Both the position numbers and the translations under genes were made by a program. The notes below the pieces were generated by a model. It saw nothing but the letters and a program-made list of their open reading frames with translations, was not told the origin of the DNA and made no database searches. This document shows, one piece after another, positions 52,523-62,016 of a stretch of DNA of 64,000 nucleotides (its first letter is position 1; each line of letters begins with the position of its first letter). This DNA is from Geomesophilobacter sediminis. GTDB taxonomy: Bacteria > Desulfobacterota > Desulfuromonadia > Geobacterales > Geobacteraceae. The DNA lies in NCBI RefSeq assembly GCF_016458275.1, contig NZ_JAEMHM010000025.1, forward strand, positions 24,233-88,232, given 5' to 3'.

Positions 52523-53221
52523 CTACAACATTGCCAATGCCACACTTTTAATGACAAAACAGAACTCGGCCAAGCGACCTCCGACGGGCTGATCAATAAG
52601 CCTGATGAGTTCCTCAACATCGTTCCGAGTTTTTATCACATCCGGTGATAGAAAGGTTTCAATAGCTGCCCTTCGCCAACCGACCAATGTCCTGTGGTCT
52701 AGCTTTAGGATCCCCACAGTATCTTTTGCTGCTTGATCAAGACCGGTAATATTGCCGTCTTGGTCGAAACTAAAGCGGGTTTCACAACTTGGGTCAGTCG
52801 GCCAAACAGGAACATTATTGTTCTTTCGGGCAACAGCACCAAAATGCTCTTCCTCTGCGCCACTCACCAGAATGGCTGCGATCATGTTAGTATGGGCCAT
52901 GTCTTCACCGACGTCTTCCCCCGGAACTAAGCCCTTTCGGAGAAGCTCCTCTCGGCAAAGACTTTGGGGCTTTAGGTGTTCGGTGTGAGCAGTGTACCTT
53001 ATTTTCTTTTCGACAGGAGGAGTACGAGAAACCAGTCTATCATCCACTGGTACCCCCGTATAACCGCATAACCCATACTGTTCAGCAACTAATTCCGCTC
53101 GAAGAGCGGCCTTGCCCGGGAAGCCTCTGTTATAGTCGAGATTTACCCGTATTGGAATTTGCATCTGTAGAAAGTCACGTAATGACGGTGGTGGTTCCTC
53201 CCCTTTTTGAATCCATCTCAT
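52523..53221 (-). CDS. PtuB-like HNH nuclease of a Septu-type defence pair
   Basis: A 232-residue protein resembling the HNH partner found with RecF-like ATPases in Septu and some retron systems. The N-terminus MRWIQKGEEPPPSLRDF has the charged, Pro-rich start of that family. The HNH core is HTEHLKPQS (H79, E81, H82) and DMAHTNMI (N112). The usual zinc pair C-x2-C is reduced to LCGYTG (C52, T55), and the second pair is absent at about 119-125. It overlaps the ATPase stop by four bases (ATGA). Its AT-rich, A/T-ending codons contrast with the flanking genes, indicating transfer. Confidence 0.75.
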   Translation of the reverse strand: MRWIQKGEEPPPSLRDFLQMQIPIRVNLDYNRGFPGKAALRAELVAEQYGLCGYTGVPVDDRLVSRTPPVEKKIRYTAHTEHLKPQSLCREELLRKGLVPGEDVGEDMAHTNMIAAILVSGAEEEHFGAVARKNNNVPVWPTDPSCETRFSFDQDGNITGLDQAAKDTVGILKLDHRTLVGWRRAAIETFLSPDVIKTRNDVEELIRLIDQPVGGRLAEFCFVIKSVALAML

Positions 53222-54543
53222 CGGCCGAAAACCCTTACCCTTTCTACTGTTGACGCGGCTCTCTGCAGTGCTTCGTTATTTCCGATTCTCTGCCTTAGCT
53301 CGTATATCATCTTATCAGCTTCAACAAGCTTCTTATCACTAATCAATTTGTGAACTACATGTAGCTCTTCTTTTATATCAGGATCTTGTTCATCCGCACC
53401 CATCAGGACTTGTAGTATCCAATTTGAATCCATTCCAAATGACTGGCTTGGTAATACTGGGCGATGATTTTTCAGCATTGTAACTTCTTCAGAAGCGACT
53501 TCCCCAATTATTTGGGGGGAATGCGTAGCTCCAAAAAATTGCACTGCTTTAAAAGTTCGCCGCAGGTCGGAGACAACCCGCCTTTGCCATTTTGGATGCA
53601 GATGCTCATCAAGCTCATCTATTAGGACTATCCCTGGAGTTCTGTGAAGGGCCTCGGCCCCTAATCTGGGATTTAACTGTGAAATTTTATAAGCGATATC
53701 TCCGACCAAAGCAATTATATTTTTATAACCATCACTCAAATAGTGAAATGGTACGATTGACTTGTCTTTCATAGTAATCATCAAACTACCGTGCTTGATA
53801 CTATATCTAACTTTTTCATTTTCTGGCAAACAGGACTGAATTGCTGACAATACCATTCTGAACGATGAAGACTGTTCTTCCTCATCTATCTCAATCCTCC
53901 GTTCATGACGCATCCAACGAAGTAGGTCTTTTGGGCTGCATCTGTCATCAACACTATAATGATACCCAGTAAATCGATGCGAAAAATAATCCACATCGTT
54001 GTCATCTTTTATGTCAGTAGCAAAATCTTGAGGCGCAACACGGCGTATCTTGTACTTCTCTATAATGCTCCGTGTGTCCTTCGGTTCATTCCACAACCGT
54101 CCTGCACCATAAAAAGAAATGACAGGTAGTATTACTTCCTCACCCTTCATTACCTTGGACTCGAATTCCTCTGCAATTGCCTTTATCTTTCCTGCTTTTT
54201 TTTGAGTAGTTCGTCCGCCAGGCCCTTCGAGTGTTCGTTCCCATGCTAAAGTTCGACCCGCGATTGACCCAACTGCGCTTACAGAAACAGGAAACTGCGG
54301 AGATTGCAGAAACTTTTTATCAACAAATCTAACGATTCTGCGTATGTCGTTGTCTTGTATATGGCGAGAATCGTATCCCCTGATACCTAGAAACCAGCTT
54401 CCCATTGCAACGGCTAATCCGTTTAGGACGGCAGTCTTACCGGCACCGTTTTCACCGACTATAAGGTTAAACTGTGGAGAAAAGGCAAACTCCATATCGT
54501 CGTAGCATCGGAAATTTTTTAGATGAAGTCGATCAATACGCAT
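53218..54543 (-). CDS. PtuA-like AAA ATPase of a Septu-type defence pair
   Basis: A 441-residue RecF/SMC-type ATPase. Walker A is GENGAGKT at 30-37. The insertion region contains PVISFYGAGRLWNEPKD near 140. LSDGYKNIIALVGDIAY is the signature-like motif, and GIVLIDELDEHLHPKWQ is Walker B near 305, followed by FGATHSPQIIG. This is the PtuA pattern; the ATPase and the downstream nuclease act together in Septu. AGAGG precedes the ATG at 54543. No reverse transcriptase is adjacent, so this is not a complete retron. Confidence 0.82.
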   Translation of the reverse strand: MRIDRLHLKNFRCYDDMEFAFSPQFNLIVGENGAGKTAVLNGLAVAMGSWFLGIRGYDSRHIQDNDIRRIVRFVDKKFLQSPQFPVSVSAVGSIAGRTLAWERTLEGPGGRTTQKKAGKIKAIAEEFESKVMKGEEVILPVISFYGAGRLWNEPKDTRSIIEKYKIRRVAPQDFATDIKDDNDVDYFSHRFTGYHYSVDDRCSPKDLLRWMRHERRIEIDEEEQSSSFRMVLSAIQSCLPENEKVRYSIKHGSLMITMKDKSIVPFHYLSDGYKNIIALVGDIAYKISQLNPRLGAEALHRTPGIVLIDELDEHLHPKWQRRVVSDLRRTFKAVQFFGATHSPQIIGEVASEEVTMLKNHRPVLPSQSFGMDSNWILQVLMGADEQDPDIKEELHVVHKLISDKKLVEADKMIYELRQRIGNNEALQRAASTVERVRVFGR

Positions 54544-54932
54544 CTACAGCCTCTTTAATAAAGCGTCAAGTAATGGTGATGAAAAATGCCGCACTCGTGC
54601 TGGGAAGAGGATGTTCTCCCCCTAGGGCGCGGGCTGATCACCAGAACTTAACCTTCGCCCTGTTTAGTCAACATCGTGAAATCCTTCTTACACCAGTTCA
54701 TTGATCAAGGCCAAGCCTTTTTTGGTTTTTCAGGTTTTTCAGGACCTTCCGTGGGTGACAGGGCAAAGGTCGAGCGATTTTGGGCCCCCTCCAAGGCAAA
54801 CCATCTCGCACCAGAATAGCGGCCATGATTTTTCACGGGGGAACGCCCCTTCACTTGAACCATACCCGTCGTAGTCGCCGACGATCTGGAGCTTGTACCA
54901 CAGTCGTTAGAGGCTCGCCAGCAACTGTATGC
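54544..54932. other. Gap between the Septu-like pair and the caspase-S41 gene
   Basis: No gene recognised. GGTTTTTCAGG is directly repeated near 54724-54742. Leftward open frames exist but lack signals. Confidence 0.4.
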
Positions 54933-57900
54933 TTAACCATCGTGCGCCGGACGCAACAACGGCGTCCCTTTCTTGAGCAGTTCTAGAGCACGTAAGACCT
55001 GCATGTCACTTCTCAGAATATCTTCCCATGTCGCTGGAGTATTTGGTTGGTCTTTGACGATCGGTTGCTGTGGAAAAGAAAATACCAAAATGGTTTCCTT
55101 GTCCGAGGCCAGAAGTTTTCTTGCATCAGAACCAGCCCATACACGGATATCTGGTGTTATTCCCTTGCCTTGTATGGAGCGCCCACTCGGAGTGAAGTAT
55201 CTGGCTGTGGTCAAGCGAAGTCCAGAACCGTCTGAGAGTGGAATAATCGTCTGTACCGAGCCCTTACCGAAACTCGTCGTGCCTATAATTGTTGCGCGCT
55301 GATGGTCCTGAAGCGCCCCAGCGACGATTTCAGATGCACTAGCTGAGCCACCATTTATCAGCACGACAATCGGGTAGTCACTTTCCTTGTCTCCAGTTCT
55401 GGAGGTAAAGCGCATCTTGGAGTCTCTTTCACGTCCCTCGGTGTAAACAATCAGCTTCCCAACGGGAATAAAATGCTCACTTACACGAACTGCTTGGTCC
55501 AGGAGCCCGCCGGGGTCATTCCTCAGATCGAGCACCAGACCTTTGAGTGGCACCTCATCCTGAAGGTTCTTCAGGGCCTTCTCTAGGTTATCGGCTGTCT
55601 TTTCCTGGAATTGAGCAATCCGTACATACCCGTACCCTTCACCTAACAGTTTAGCCCTAATGCTCTTTACTTGGATAATGTCACGCTCTAAAGTGAACTC
55701 CTTGGGCTTGTCAAACCCTTCGCGCATGATAGTGAGGATAACCGTTGTCCCTCTGGGTCCCCTCATCCGCTTTACTGCCTCAGTGATGGAAAGGCTCTTC
55801 GTTTCTTGGCCATCAATCTTCAAAATGTGATCACCCGGTCTGATTCCCCCTTTGAAGGCCGGGCTTTCCTCGATGGGGGAGATGACAGTCAAGATTCCGT
55901 CGTTGATGGTAATCTCTATGCCAAGCCCATAAAAAGCCCCTTTGGTATCAATCTTCATTTCTTTGAAGACCTGGGGAGGCATCAAAGAACTGTGAGGGTC
56001 GAGTGACGAAAGAACCGAATTGATTACGAAGTACTGAGAGTCGCCGCACAACTGGCTAGTGTTGCCCGCCGAGGGGTGAGTCAGGAGATCTATTAGACAG
56101 GTTTTGCTCTCCCTTCCCTCGTCACAGCGAAAACTAACTTGGTTGAAAAATTTGCGCAAGAGCGTGTCTTTGGAAATCGAATCCACGTACGATTTCTCAA
56201 GTATTGCCATCACATCGCCAATTAGCTCCATCTTATCGGCGAGGCTGGAGGTCGCTGTTTTCTCGGCCTCCCGGCACCTACGCTCCTCGTCCTGCCTATC
56301 ATATGCTGCCCCCTGAGCAGAGGATGAATCCAAACTTGCAACCTTGTTCAAGTATCCGCTAGAGAACGTACCTACCATCTCGTATTTATCTGCATCATTG
56401 ACCAAAGCGGCTCTGACGATATCGCCATTAGGGCGCGCCTGGAGCGAGGGGCGGATCAGTCCGTGTTCGAACTGCTGCTTAAACTTTTTGCCAAGTTCAA
56501 CAGAGATGGGAATCTTCGCATTGAGGGTAAAAGATATAGGTGAGGTCGAAACGCTTTTCAGGACTAGTGGAAAATAATTTCCCTCGATGTTGTACTTTCC
56601 TAGGTCTACCTGGACCAAAGGAACATCCACAGGGTACTGTTTTTGGGTGAGGGCCGTGATTTCATTTTTCAAGAAGCTGCTCTGAGAAGTCACCTCTGCT
56701 AGTTCCGCCTGTTTCTGGCGTTCCAGAACAATAATTTCTTTCTGGGCCCTTGCGGTGAACTCATCCTCTGTTTCAAACTCGTCTCGCTGCCGGGCCTTCG
56801 CCTTGGCTACCTTGACCTCGTATCGGGCGGCTACCTCAACACGGGCCCGTGCCTCATCTTTCGCTAGATCAGTTAGCTGAAGGTTCATTTTTCGCAGTTC
56901 GGACACAGCAACATCGAGGGAATTGAATCCAGCACTGACGAGCTTTTTTTTCTTGTCCAGTTCCTGCTTCAACTTGAGAAGCCGCTCCTGCTCCGACTGG
57001 TATCGGGCAAGTGCAGCTTCGTTTTCTACAGACTCTTTTTCTCGTCGTTTTTGCTCCTCCGTGAGACTCTGTTTTAGTTGCTCTTCTGCTTTAAGCTTTG
57101 CTGCAAGGATTTGTTGGGCTCGTTCAGCCTGGCGCCTATCAGCTTCGCTTTGTAGCCTGCGAGCGCTCTCTTCTAGGACCCTCAATTCGTTCCTAATATG
57201 ATCTTCCTCGGACTGGCTATTCGCCAGTTTCTGCTGAAGGCTAGGAATAAAAACAAAGTCCCCCATGCCATACAGAGTGCCATAGCCGGGAGTCTGTTCG
57301 TGCCCCCTAGCGCGAGCGTCCTGGAAGACCTTCTCTCTGAGGGTTGACTGGATCTCATTTGCGGTGAGATAGTCTGTGGAGGTTTCTAGCATCTCAATGA
57401 ATCGTCCGGTGAAAACCGAGTGTCCCCCGATACCCCCGTCTAGGACTTCCTGCCCCTTACTGCCGGCCGTGAGTACCTGACGGGTGCGTTCTTTGGTTAT
57501 GTTCTTTAAATAGCCGAGGTCACGGCTAACCTTAACGCCAACGCCGCGAGTGGTCAAAAGCCCAGAGTAGCAAGCATCGAAGGCATAAAAAACGTGTTTA
57601 GCGGGGAGGGCTCGGGATATGTCGTCCTTGAGCTGGCTCATGGTGATGTTGCCGTAGATTCCGTCGCTGGTGCCGTCGTAAGGGATGAGGTAACCAAGAT
57701 CGCCGTCGTCAGTATGCTCTTGGTTGCCATGGCCGGCCCAAAAGACAAACAGGGCATCTTCCTTGCCTAGGGTTTTGGGGAGTTCCCCCGTCAACAGACG
57801 CATGATGTTGTCACGGGTCGCATTTTCGTCGTAGAGAGTGTAGATCTTGTCGAATCGATAATGCTTTCGAAGAGTCTCCTCGACTCCCTTTGCATCCTTT

Positions 57901-58127
57901 ACGGCATTGGAGAGCTGCCGATCGGGTGGCAGTTGACGATACCGATCAATACCGATGATGACTGCATAGGTCTTGTTGTAGAGATTGATCTCGCCGGCTA
58001 AGTCCGTCTCGGCATCCTTGGCAACAACTCGGAGCCCACGGCTCTCTGCACAATGTGCAGGCTCTCCAGCGAGCGCTAGGGTTCCAGCAAGGATACACAC
58101 GAGGACTAGGTAAAGATGTTTTTTCAT
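54933..58127 (-). CDS. Exported caspase-like (C14) and S41 (C-terminal processing) protease fusion
   Basis: A 1064-residue double protease with a signal peptide (about 1-27). The caspase-like domain (about 50-290) has YAVIIGIDRY, the catalytic His in FWAGHGN (H133) and the catalytic Cys in FDACYSG (C186). A coiled coil spans about 300-500. The S41 part follows: PDZ domain (about 755-840, IRPGDHILKIDGQETK), then GGSASASEIVAG with Ser930 and FGKGSVQ with Lys955, 25 apart as in the Prc/CtpA dyad. All catalytic residues are present. GGAGATAGG precedes the ATG. It follows the DUF4384 gene by 66 bases and probably works in the periplasm. Confidence 0.88.
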   Translation of the reverse strand: MKKHLYLVLVCILAGTLALAGEPAHCAESRGLRVVAKDAETDLAGEINLYNKTYAVIIGIDRYRQLPPDRQLSNAVKDAKGVEETLRKHYRFDKIYTLYDENATRDNIMRLLTGELPKTLGKEDALFVFWAGHGNQEHTDDGDLGYLIPYDGTSDGIYGNITMSQLKDDISRALPAKHVFYAFDACYSGLLTTRGVGVKVSRDLGYLKNITKERTRQVLTAGSKGQEVLDGGIGGHSVFTGRFIEMLETSTDYLTANEIQSTLREKVFQDARARGHEQTPGYGTLYGMGDFVFIPSLQQKLANSQSEEDHIRNELRVLEESARRLQSEADRRQAERAQQILAAKLKAEEQLKQSLTEEQKRREKESVENEAALARYQSEQERLLKLKQELDKKKKLVSAGFNSLDVAVSELRKMNLQLTDLAKDEARARVEVAARYEVKVAKAKARQRDEFETEDEFTARAQKEIIVLERQKQAELAEVTSQSSFLKNEITALTQKQYPVDVPLVQVDLGKYNIEGNYFPLVLKSVSTSPISFTLNAKIPISVELGKKFKQQFEHGLIRPSLQARPNGDIVRAALVNDADKYEMVGTFSSGYLNKVASLDSSSAQGAAYDRQDEERRCREAEKTATSSLADKMELIGDVMAILEKSYVDSISKDTLLRKFFNQVSFRCDEGRESKTCLIDLLTHPSAGNTSQLCGDSQYFVINSVLSSLDPHSSLMPPQVFKEMKIDTKGAFYGLGIEITINDGILTVISPIEESPAFKGGIRPGDHILKIDGQETKSLSITEAVKRMRGPRGTTVILTIMREGFDKPKEFTLERDIIQVKSIRAKLLGEGYGYVRIAQFQEKTADNLEKALKNLQDEVPLKGLVLDLRNDPGGLLDQAVRVSEHFIPVGKLIVYTEGRERDSKMRFTSRTGDKESDYPIVVLINGGSASASEIVAGALQDHQRATIIGTTSFGKGSVQTIIPLSDGSGLRLTTARYFTPSGRSIQGKGITPDIRVWAGSDARKLLASDKETILVFSFPQQPIVKDQPNTPATWEDILRSDMQVLRALELLKKGTPLLRPAHDG

Positions 58128-58193
58128 CCTATCTCCAGATTGATGTGTGTGGGAGGGGGAGCATCATAGACCGAAACAAAGATAACCAGATAC

Positions 58194-59150
58194 TCACTTT
58201 GCCCAGGTTTGCACATCTACCGACGACTCAAAAAATTCGGCGGCTAGACTCTTGGCCCTATCAGACTTGACCAACCTGATGCCCCGAGTGGCGACCGACA
58301 TGTCCGCAGCCGTTGTCCTTATCCGGTAGACGTTATCTGCAGGCTCTACCTCAGGGTCACCGCCGGGCGCAGTGCAGGCGTATACCGTGACTCGCTCAGA
58401 GCCGAAGGGGGCAGTTGTGTCCATCGAAAACCGATCTTCAGCCGACGGCAGTTCATAGACGATCCCCCCCTCGAAATGGTTGGACTGCCTGTAGGGATTC
58501 GGCAGGAGCTGCACGAGAGTGCCGTCGGCTTGCCGGTAGACCACCCGACCGTAGAAGGGCTTGTTCCCCTTGAGATAGAGCCGCATTCGTTCCCCCTCCG
58601 TGTACCTAGGACGATCGGTCCACACTCGCACGCTCAGGGGCGCCTTCGGGTCCCCGGCCAGCGCCTCCCGCCCCTGTGCCGAGACTGTAACCATGGCTTT
58701 TTCGTTGGGGGTGACTTCTGCTTTTATCCTCACCCGGTGGCATTCGCCGAGGCCAGGATCCTTGAACCACTCCTTCGCCAGTTCCTGGATTACCCTCACC
58801 TTCGCGTTGGTGTAGGCGCTCACCAAGTCACTCTCCAGCATGCCGTCCTTCAGGCTCGTCTCCGATTGGATGTAGGTAGAGGCCGACTCTCCCGCGCGGC
58901 GCTTGGCGTCCTGCATTGCTGCACTCTCGGTCTGTTTCCTGGACTTGTCGTCGCCCATGCAGGCGTTGCCCTCGGCCTCGGTCACTACCGACTGAATCGA
59001 GGCGGGCGCACGATTTTCCGAACTCGATCCTGCGGCAGGTAACCTGAATGATTCAGCGTATGATTGAACGGCAGGCAACACCACAAACATGGCCATTACC
59101 ACCGCATAAGTGCGGAGGAATGCGACCTGCAAAAGACTATTAACTTTCAT
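58194..59150 (-). CDS. DUF4384-domain exported protein
   Basis: A 318-residue exported protein; signal peptide about 1-32. The N-terminal half (about 50-150) has an LPP20/FlgP-like look with VTEAEGNACMGDDKSRKQTE and RVRIKAEVTP. The C-terminal half (about 170-290) matches DUF4384: VWTDRPRYTEGERMRLYLKG, then GTLVQLLPNPYR. DUF4384 is often found beside caspase-like proteins. ATG 59150 is chosen for GGAGGGTCGT upstream; 59162 is an alternative. It is the middle gene of the caspase cluster. Confidence 0.8.
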   Translation of the reverse strand: MKVNSLLQVAFLRTYAVVMAMFVVLPAVQSYAESFRLPAAGSSSENRAPASIQSVVTEAEGNACMGDDKSRKQTESAAMQDAKRRAGESASTYIQSETSLKDGMLESDLVSAYTNAKVRVIQELAKEWFKDPGLGECHRVRIKAEVTPNEKAMVTVSAQGREALAGDPKAPLSVRVWTDRPRYTEGERMRLYLKGNKPFYGRVVYRQADGTLVQLLPNPYRQSNHFEGGIVYELPSAEDRFSMDTTAPFGSERVTVYACTAPGGDPEVEPADNVYRIRTTAADMSVATRGIRLVKSDRAKSLAAEFFESSVDVQTWAK

Positions 59151-59427
59151 ACGACCCTCCATGCCGAGGAAATTCCCCCTCGCGAAGTCTCACACGTTCG
59201 TTAGGAGCGGATGCTGAATCGGCGGATGATTTTTCAGCTTCATTGCCTTCGCACCGCCGGTCGCGATACCCCCACGTTCGCTGCACCGGCACATCCGGAA
59301 GCCAAAAACTCGCGCCCCGCTGTTCCGAAATTCTAAGACCTGTCCTGTCCCGCTTCACCGCTGCTCAGGTCGCGCGCAGGTAGCATCCGCAACCCTACTG
59401 GGCCTGCGTGTCGGCTCATCGCTTTGC

Positions 59428-60480
59428 TCACCGGACTGGGGCCACAAGCCGGAAGCCTAAGTTATCATCAAATTTGCCAGGCCCTATCCCACGGCGGGTC
59501 ACCGCCCGCGCACTCTCGGCGTCAAGCAACCAACAGCCACCGCGAAACACGCGCTGAGAGCCCGAAACTGGCCCTCGTGGGTCCTTTTCGCTGCCGCTAC
59601 CATAGCTACCGTACCAGTCCTGAACCCATTGCCAAACATTCCCGCTCATGTCATACAGGCCAAGCCCATTTGGCTGCTTTTGCCCCACAGGATGCGTTTG
59701 TTTCTCGGAGTTCCTGTCATACCAAGCTACCGCCTCGATATCGTTCCCACCACAGAACATCTCGTGTTTACCGCCGCTGCGACATGCGTACTCCCACTCA
59801 GCCTCCGTTGGCAATCGGTACTGTTTGTCGCTCTGACTGTTCAGTTTATGGATGAATACCTGTGCTTCATTCCACGACACATTTTCAACAGGGCATTGGT
59901 CACCGCAACTCGAAAAATACGACGGATTACTCCCCATCACTCTCTTCCACTGCCCCTGCGTCACGGGGAATTTCCCCATTGTGAAATCGCTTACACAGAC
60001 TTGATGCGCTGGCTTCTCCCAATCATAGCCCACCCCGAAGGTCTCTCCCATCTGAAAGCAGCCACCAGGAACCAGTAAGAACTCCATCATCGTCGTTGGG
60101 TCTGAGAAAGCTCGATCGACCGAAGGGCGCGCCGGTGCGGCGGAGGGCTCCGGTTCCGCGGGGCGAAGCTGTGGAACGACCGGAGCAAGTCGTTCCTCCA
60201 AAGGCTGAAGGGCCGTCATGCTAGAAAGCGATACGAAAGTGAAGTCGCCCTCCAGCGAGGAAGACTCCCAGGGAACCTGAACATTCGCGCTCCTCTCCCG
60301 GACGGCCTTTCGAACCTGCTTAAATACGTCCTCAACCCTCAGGCCAGGGATCACCATCGCTCTCACCAGCTCTGAAGTGAAGAGCCCATTGGCCGAGCCC
60401 TCTCCGTCGCTCGCAGTCTTACCCGGTGCGGTCGCGTAGGCTATGATCGTCCCCGTCGGGGCGTCAATGCTCGCGGGAAC
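59428..60480 (-). pseudogene. 5'-truncated caspase-SUMF1 (formylglycine-generating-type) fusion
   Basis: The reading frame is open back to a stop at 60481-60483 and has no good start there. Its first about 100 codons are the C-terminal part of a caspase-like domain: SIDAPTGTIIAYATAPGKTA, NGLFTSEL, PGLRVEDVFKQVR and VPWESSSLEGDF. A Pro-rich linker leads to a SUMF1/FGE-type domain of about 220 residues (FQMGETFGVGYDWEKPAHQV, YRLPTEAEWEYACR, LYDMSGNVWQWVQDWYG). The catalytic His of the caspase would lie upstream and is missing. A GTG at 60366 could still start the SUMF1 part. Truncation coincides with the palindromic element at 60485. Confidence 0.75.
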
Positions 60481-60484
60481 CTAA

Positions 60485-60545
60485 GGGGACGTAGTTGATT
60501 TGTTGAGTCGCCGTTGGGGTAACTCAACACATCAACTACGTCCCT
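60485..60545. mobile_element. MITE-like perfect-ended palindrome at the caspase truncation point
   Basis: GGGGACGTAGTTGATTTGTTGAGT (24 bases, 60485-60508, shown only in part: GGGACGTAGTTGAT) and its near-perfect inverse 60522-60545 flank a 13-base loop; one mismatch in 23 pairs. It interrupts the caspase-SUMF1 gene at codon-level precision. No transposase is inside. Confidence 0.6.
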
Positions 60546-60549
60546 GTAG

Positions 60550-60731
60550 TCCCACAGGAGCCCCCTGCTCACCAAGAGCGAAATCGAATCGGTCAGCGTT
60601 TCGGTGGGACTGGACGGCCATGTACCGGACTACAAAAGGTCATCGGCGGCAAGAAGGACGAGGCGATCAAGGCGGTCCTCGCGGCACCCTTTACCTTCGC
60701 AGGCGCGGTGCCGCCCTTTCTCAACTACTAA
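60550..60731 (+). pseudogene. Frameshifted gene remnant
   Basis: A frame reading TKSEIESVSVSVGLDGHVPD stays open until about 60636, then continues one frame over as KVIGGKKDEAIKAVLAAPFT and AGAVPPFLNY to a TAA at 60729-60731. The residue pattern on both sides of the shift is protein-like and GC-rich. The 5' end is missing. I cannot identify the parent. Confidence 0.35.
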
Positions 60732-60918
60732 CCACCGGACCGGTGCGAAGGGGCTGGTTATTCCGGCCTCTTCGCGCCGGCCACTACCCGGCACAAAATG
60801 GATCAGCCAATGGACAAGAGAAAGAGGGCTGCGAAAAAAATCAATAGAGCAGCCAACCTCTTCATTTACATTGGTGGTTCAGATACACTTTGACGGGAGG
60901 AGTGGAAGTGTGACTCGC

Positions 60919-61905
60919 TTAGTTTTGGATAGCGGTGAGTACACCATTGTCAAAATAAAGATAACTGGAGCTTGAATAGACCCACTGTTCATGCCTTTTT
61001 TTGCCCGTAATAGTCTTGTTAATTTCTTTTGGTTCTCCCCAACTCATTTTTGCCTGGTCAGCAGTCATGCCTATGAAAACTTTTTCTTTTTCAATCGCCG
61101 CCCAGACCTTTTGATTCCATCTATACTTTTTTCTCGGGTCTTCCAGTAGAAAACTTTTGCCAAACGAAAAGGTATTCCTCAAAATATCTGAGGCATTAGT
61201 ACCACTGATAGACACATCAACGTATCCTTCTTGGCCGTTACTTGATCGTAGGATAAACCTCACCGGACTCATACTGTACCACCCGGCAACAACATCGGTG
61301 ACCTTAACTGGAGAATACTTTTTTATATTGGCTTTTTTCAAATCTTCCTTTTTCAAATCTTCAATTGTAATCGCTTTGTTCTCATCAAATTTTTTTTCTT
61401 TATTTTCATCATAGGTTTCAAGCCAGGTTCCTTTGCACCATAAAGTTTTGCCAATATATGTCTTACGGGCATAATCAATTTCGGAGACTAAGGCGATACC
61501 ATCAACTGAATCGCTACCATTTCCAAGGTATATATTCCCGTTATCTTCCATTTGTACGGTTATTTTGCCGGAATAGCTATTTGGAGAAACCTTCGTAACT
61601 ACTCCGATCCTGCCAACAGCCTCGTCGTAGGTTGGCTGACCAAACTGTCCGGATCCTCCACTGAAACTTTGATAACCAAAATGCCGTAATGAGAGCGGTT
61701 TAGGCAGAAAAATTACCTTTTCCCCAACTATTTGTTCAAGAGGCCTGTAGGCCGGGCTTGAGCTTGAGGTTGTAGTTAAGGAGGTTGGCTCAGGAAGTAT
61801 CTGCTTACCTATAGAACCAGTCTTCACGTACACGCTTTCCGCAGATGTAGAGAGTTGCATAGACACAATTAACACTAGAGCTAACACTACTGGAATCATT
61901 TTCAT
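60919..61905 (-). CDS. Secreted protein of unknown function with a BamE-like C-terminus
   Basis: A 328-residue exported protein, AT-rich in codon use. Signal peptide about 1-22 (MKMIPVVLALVLIVSMQLS). The middle is Lys/Glu-rich at about 180-200 (EDLKKEDLKKANIKK). The end, FIGMTADQAKMSWGEP then HEQWVYSSSSYLYFDNGVL, resembles the SmpA/BamE small-domain pattern. The ATG at 61905 has AGAGGA upstream; an earlier ATG at 61974 is possible. No specific role is proposed. Confidence 0.65.
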   Translation of the reverse strand: MKMIPVVLALVLIVSMQLSTSAESVYVKTGSIGKQILPEPTSLTTTSSSSPAYRPLEQIVGEKVIFLPKPLSLRHFGYQSFSGGSGQFGQPTYDEAVGRIGVVTKVSPNSYSGKITVQMEDNGNIYLGNGSDSVDGIALVSEIDYARKTYIGKTLWCKGTWLETYDENKEKKFDENKAITIEDLKKEDLKKANIKKYSPVKVTDVVAGWYSMSPVRFILRSSNGQEGYVDVSISGTNASDILRNTFSFGKSFLLEDPRKKYRWNQKVWAAIEKEKVFIGMTADQAKMSWGEPKEINKTITGKKRHEQWVYSSSSYLYFDNGVLTAIQN

Positions 61906-62016
61906 AAAACCGTCCTCTTTTTCGAAAAGTGGTAGCAGGTAAGAAAGGTTCAGCGGCGGCAACGCTACTTTCAAGGTAGCCTTTACATCCAGATTTAAGC
62001 AACACTAATCTGGATC

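Noticed and set aside
53218..54543. Retron with PtuAB effectors
   Set aside because: No reverse transcriptase or msr-msd region lies within several kilobases on either side.
60485..60545. Integron attC site
   Set aside because: The palindrome contains GTTGA and TCAAC, but not the spaced R'', L'', L', R' core boxes with unpaired bases, and no integrase or cassette array is nearby.
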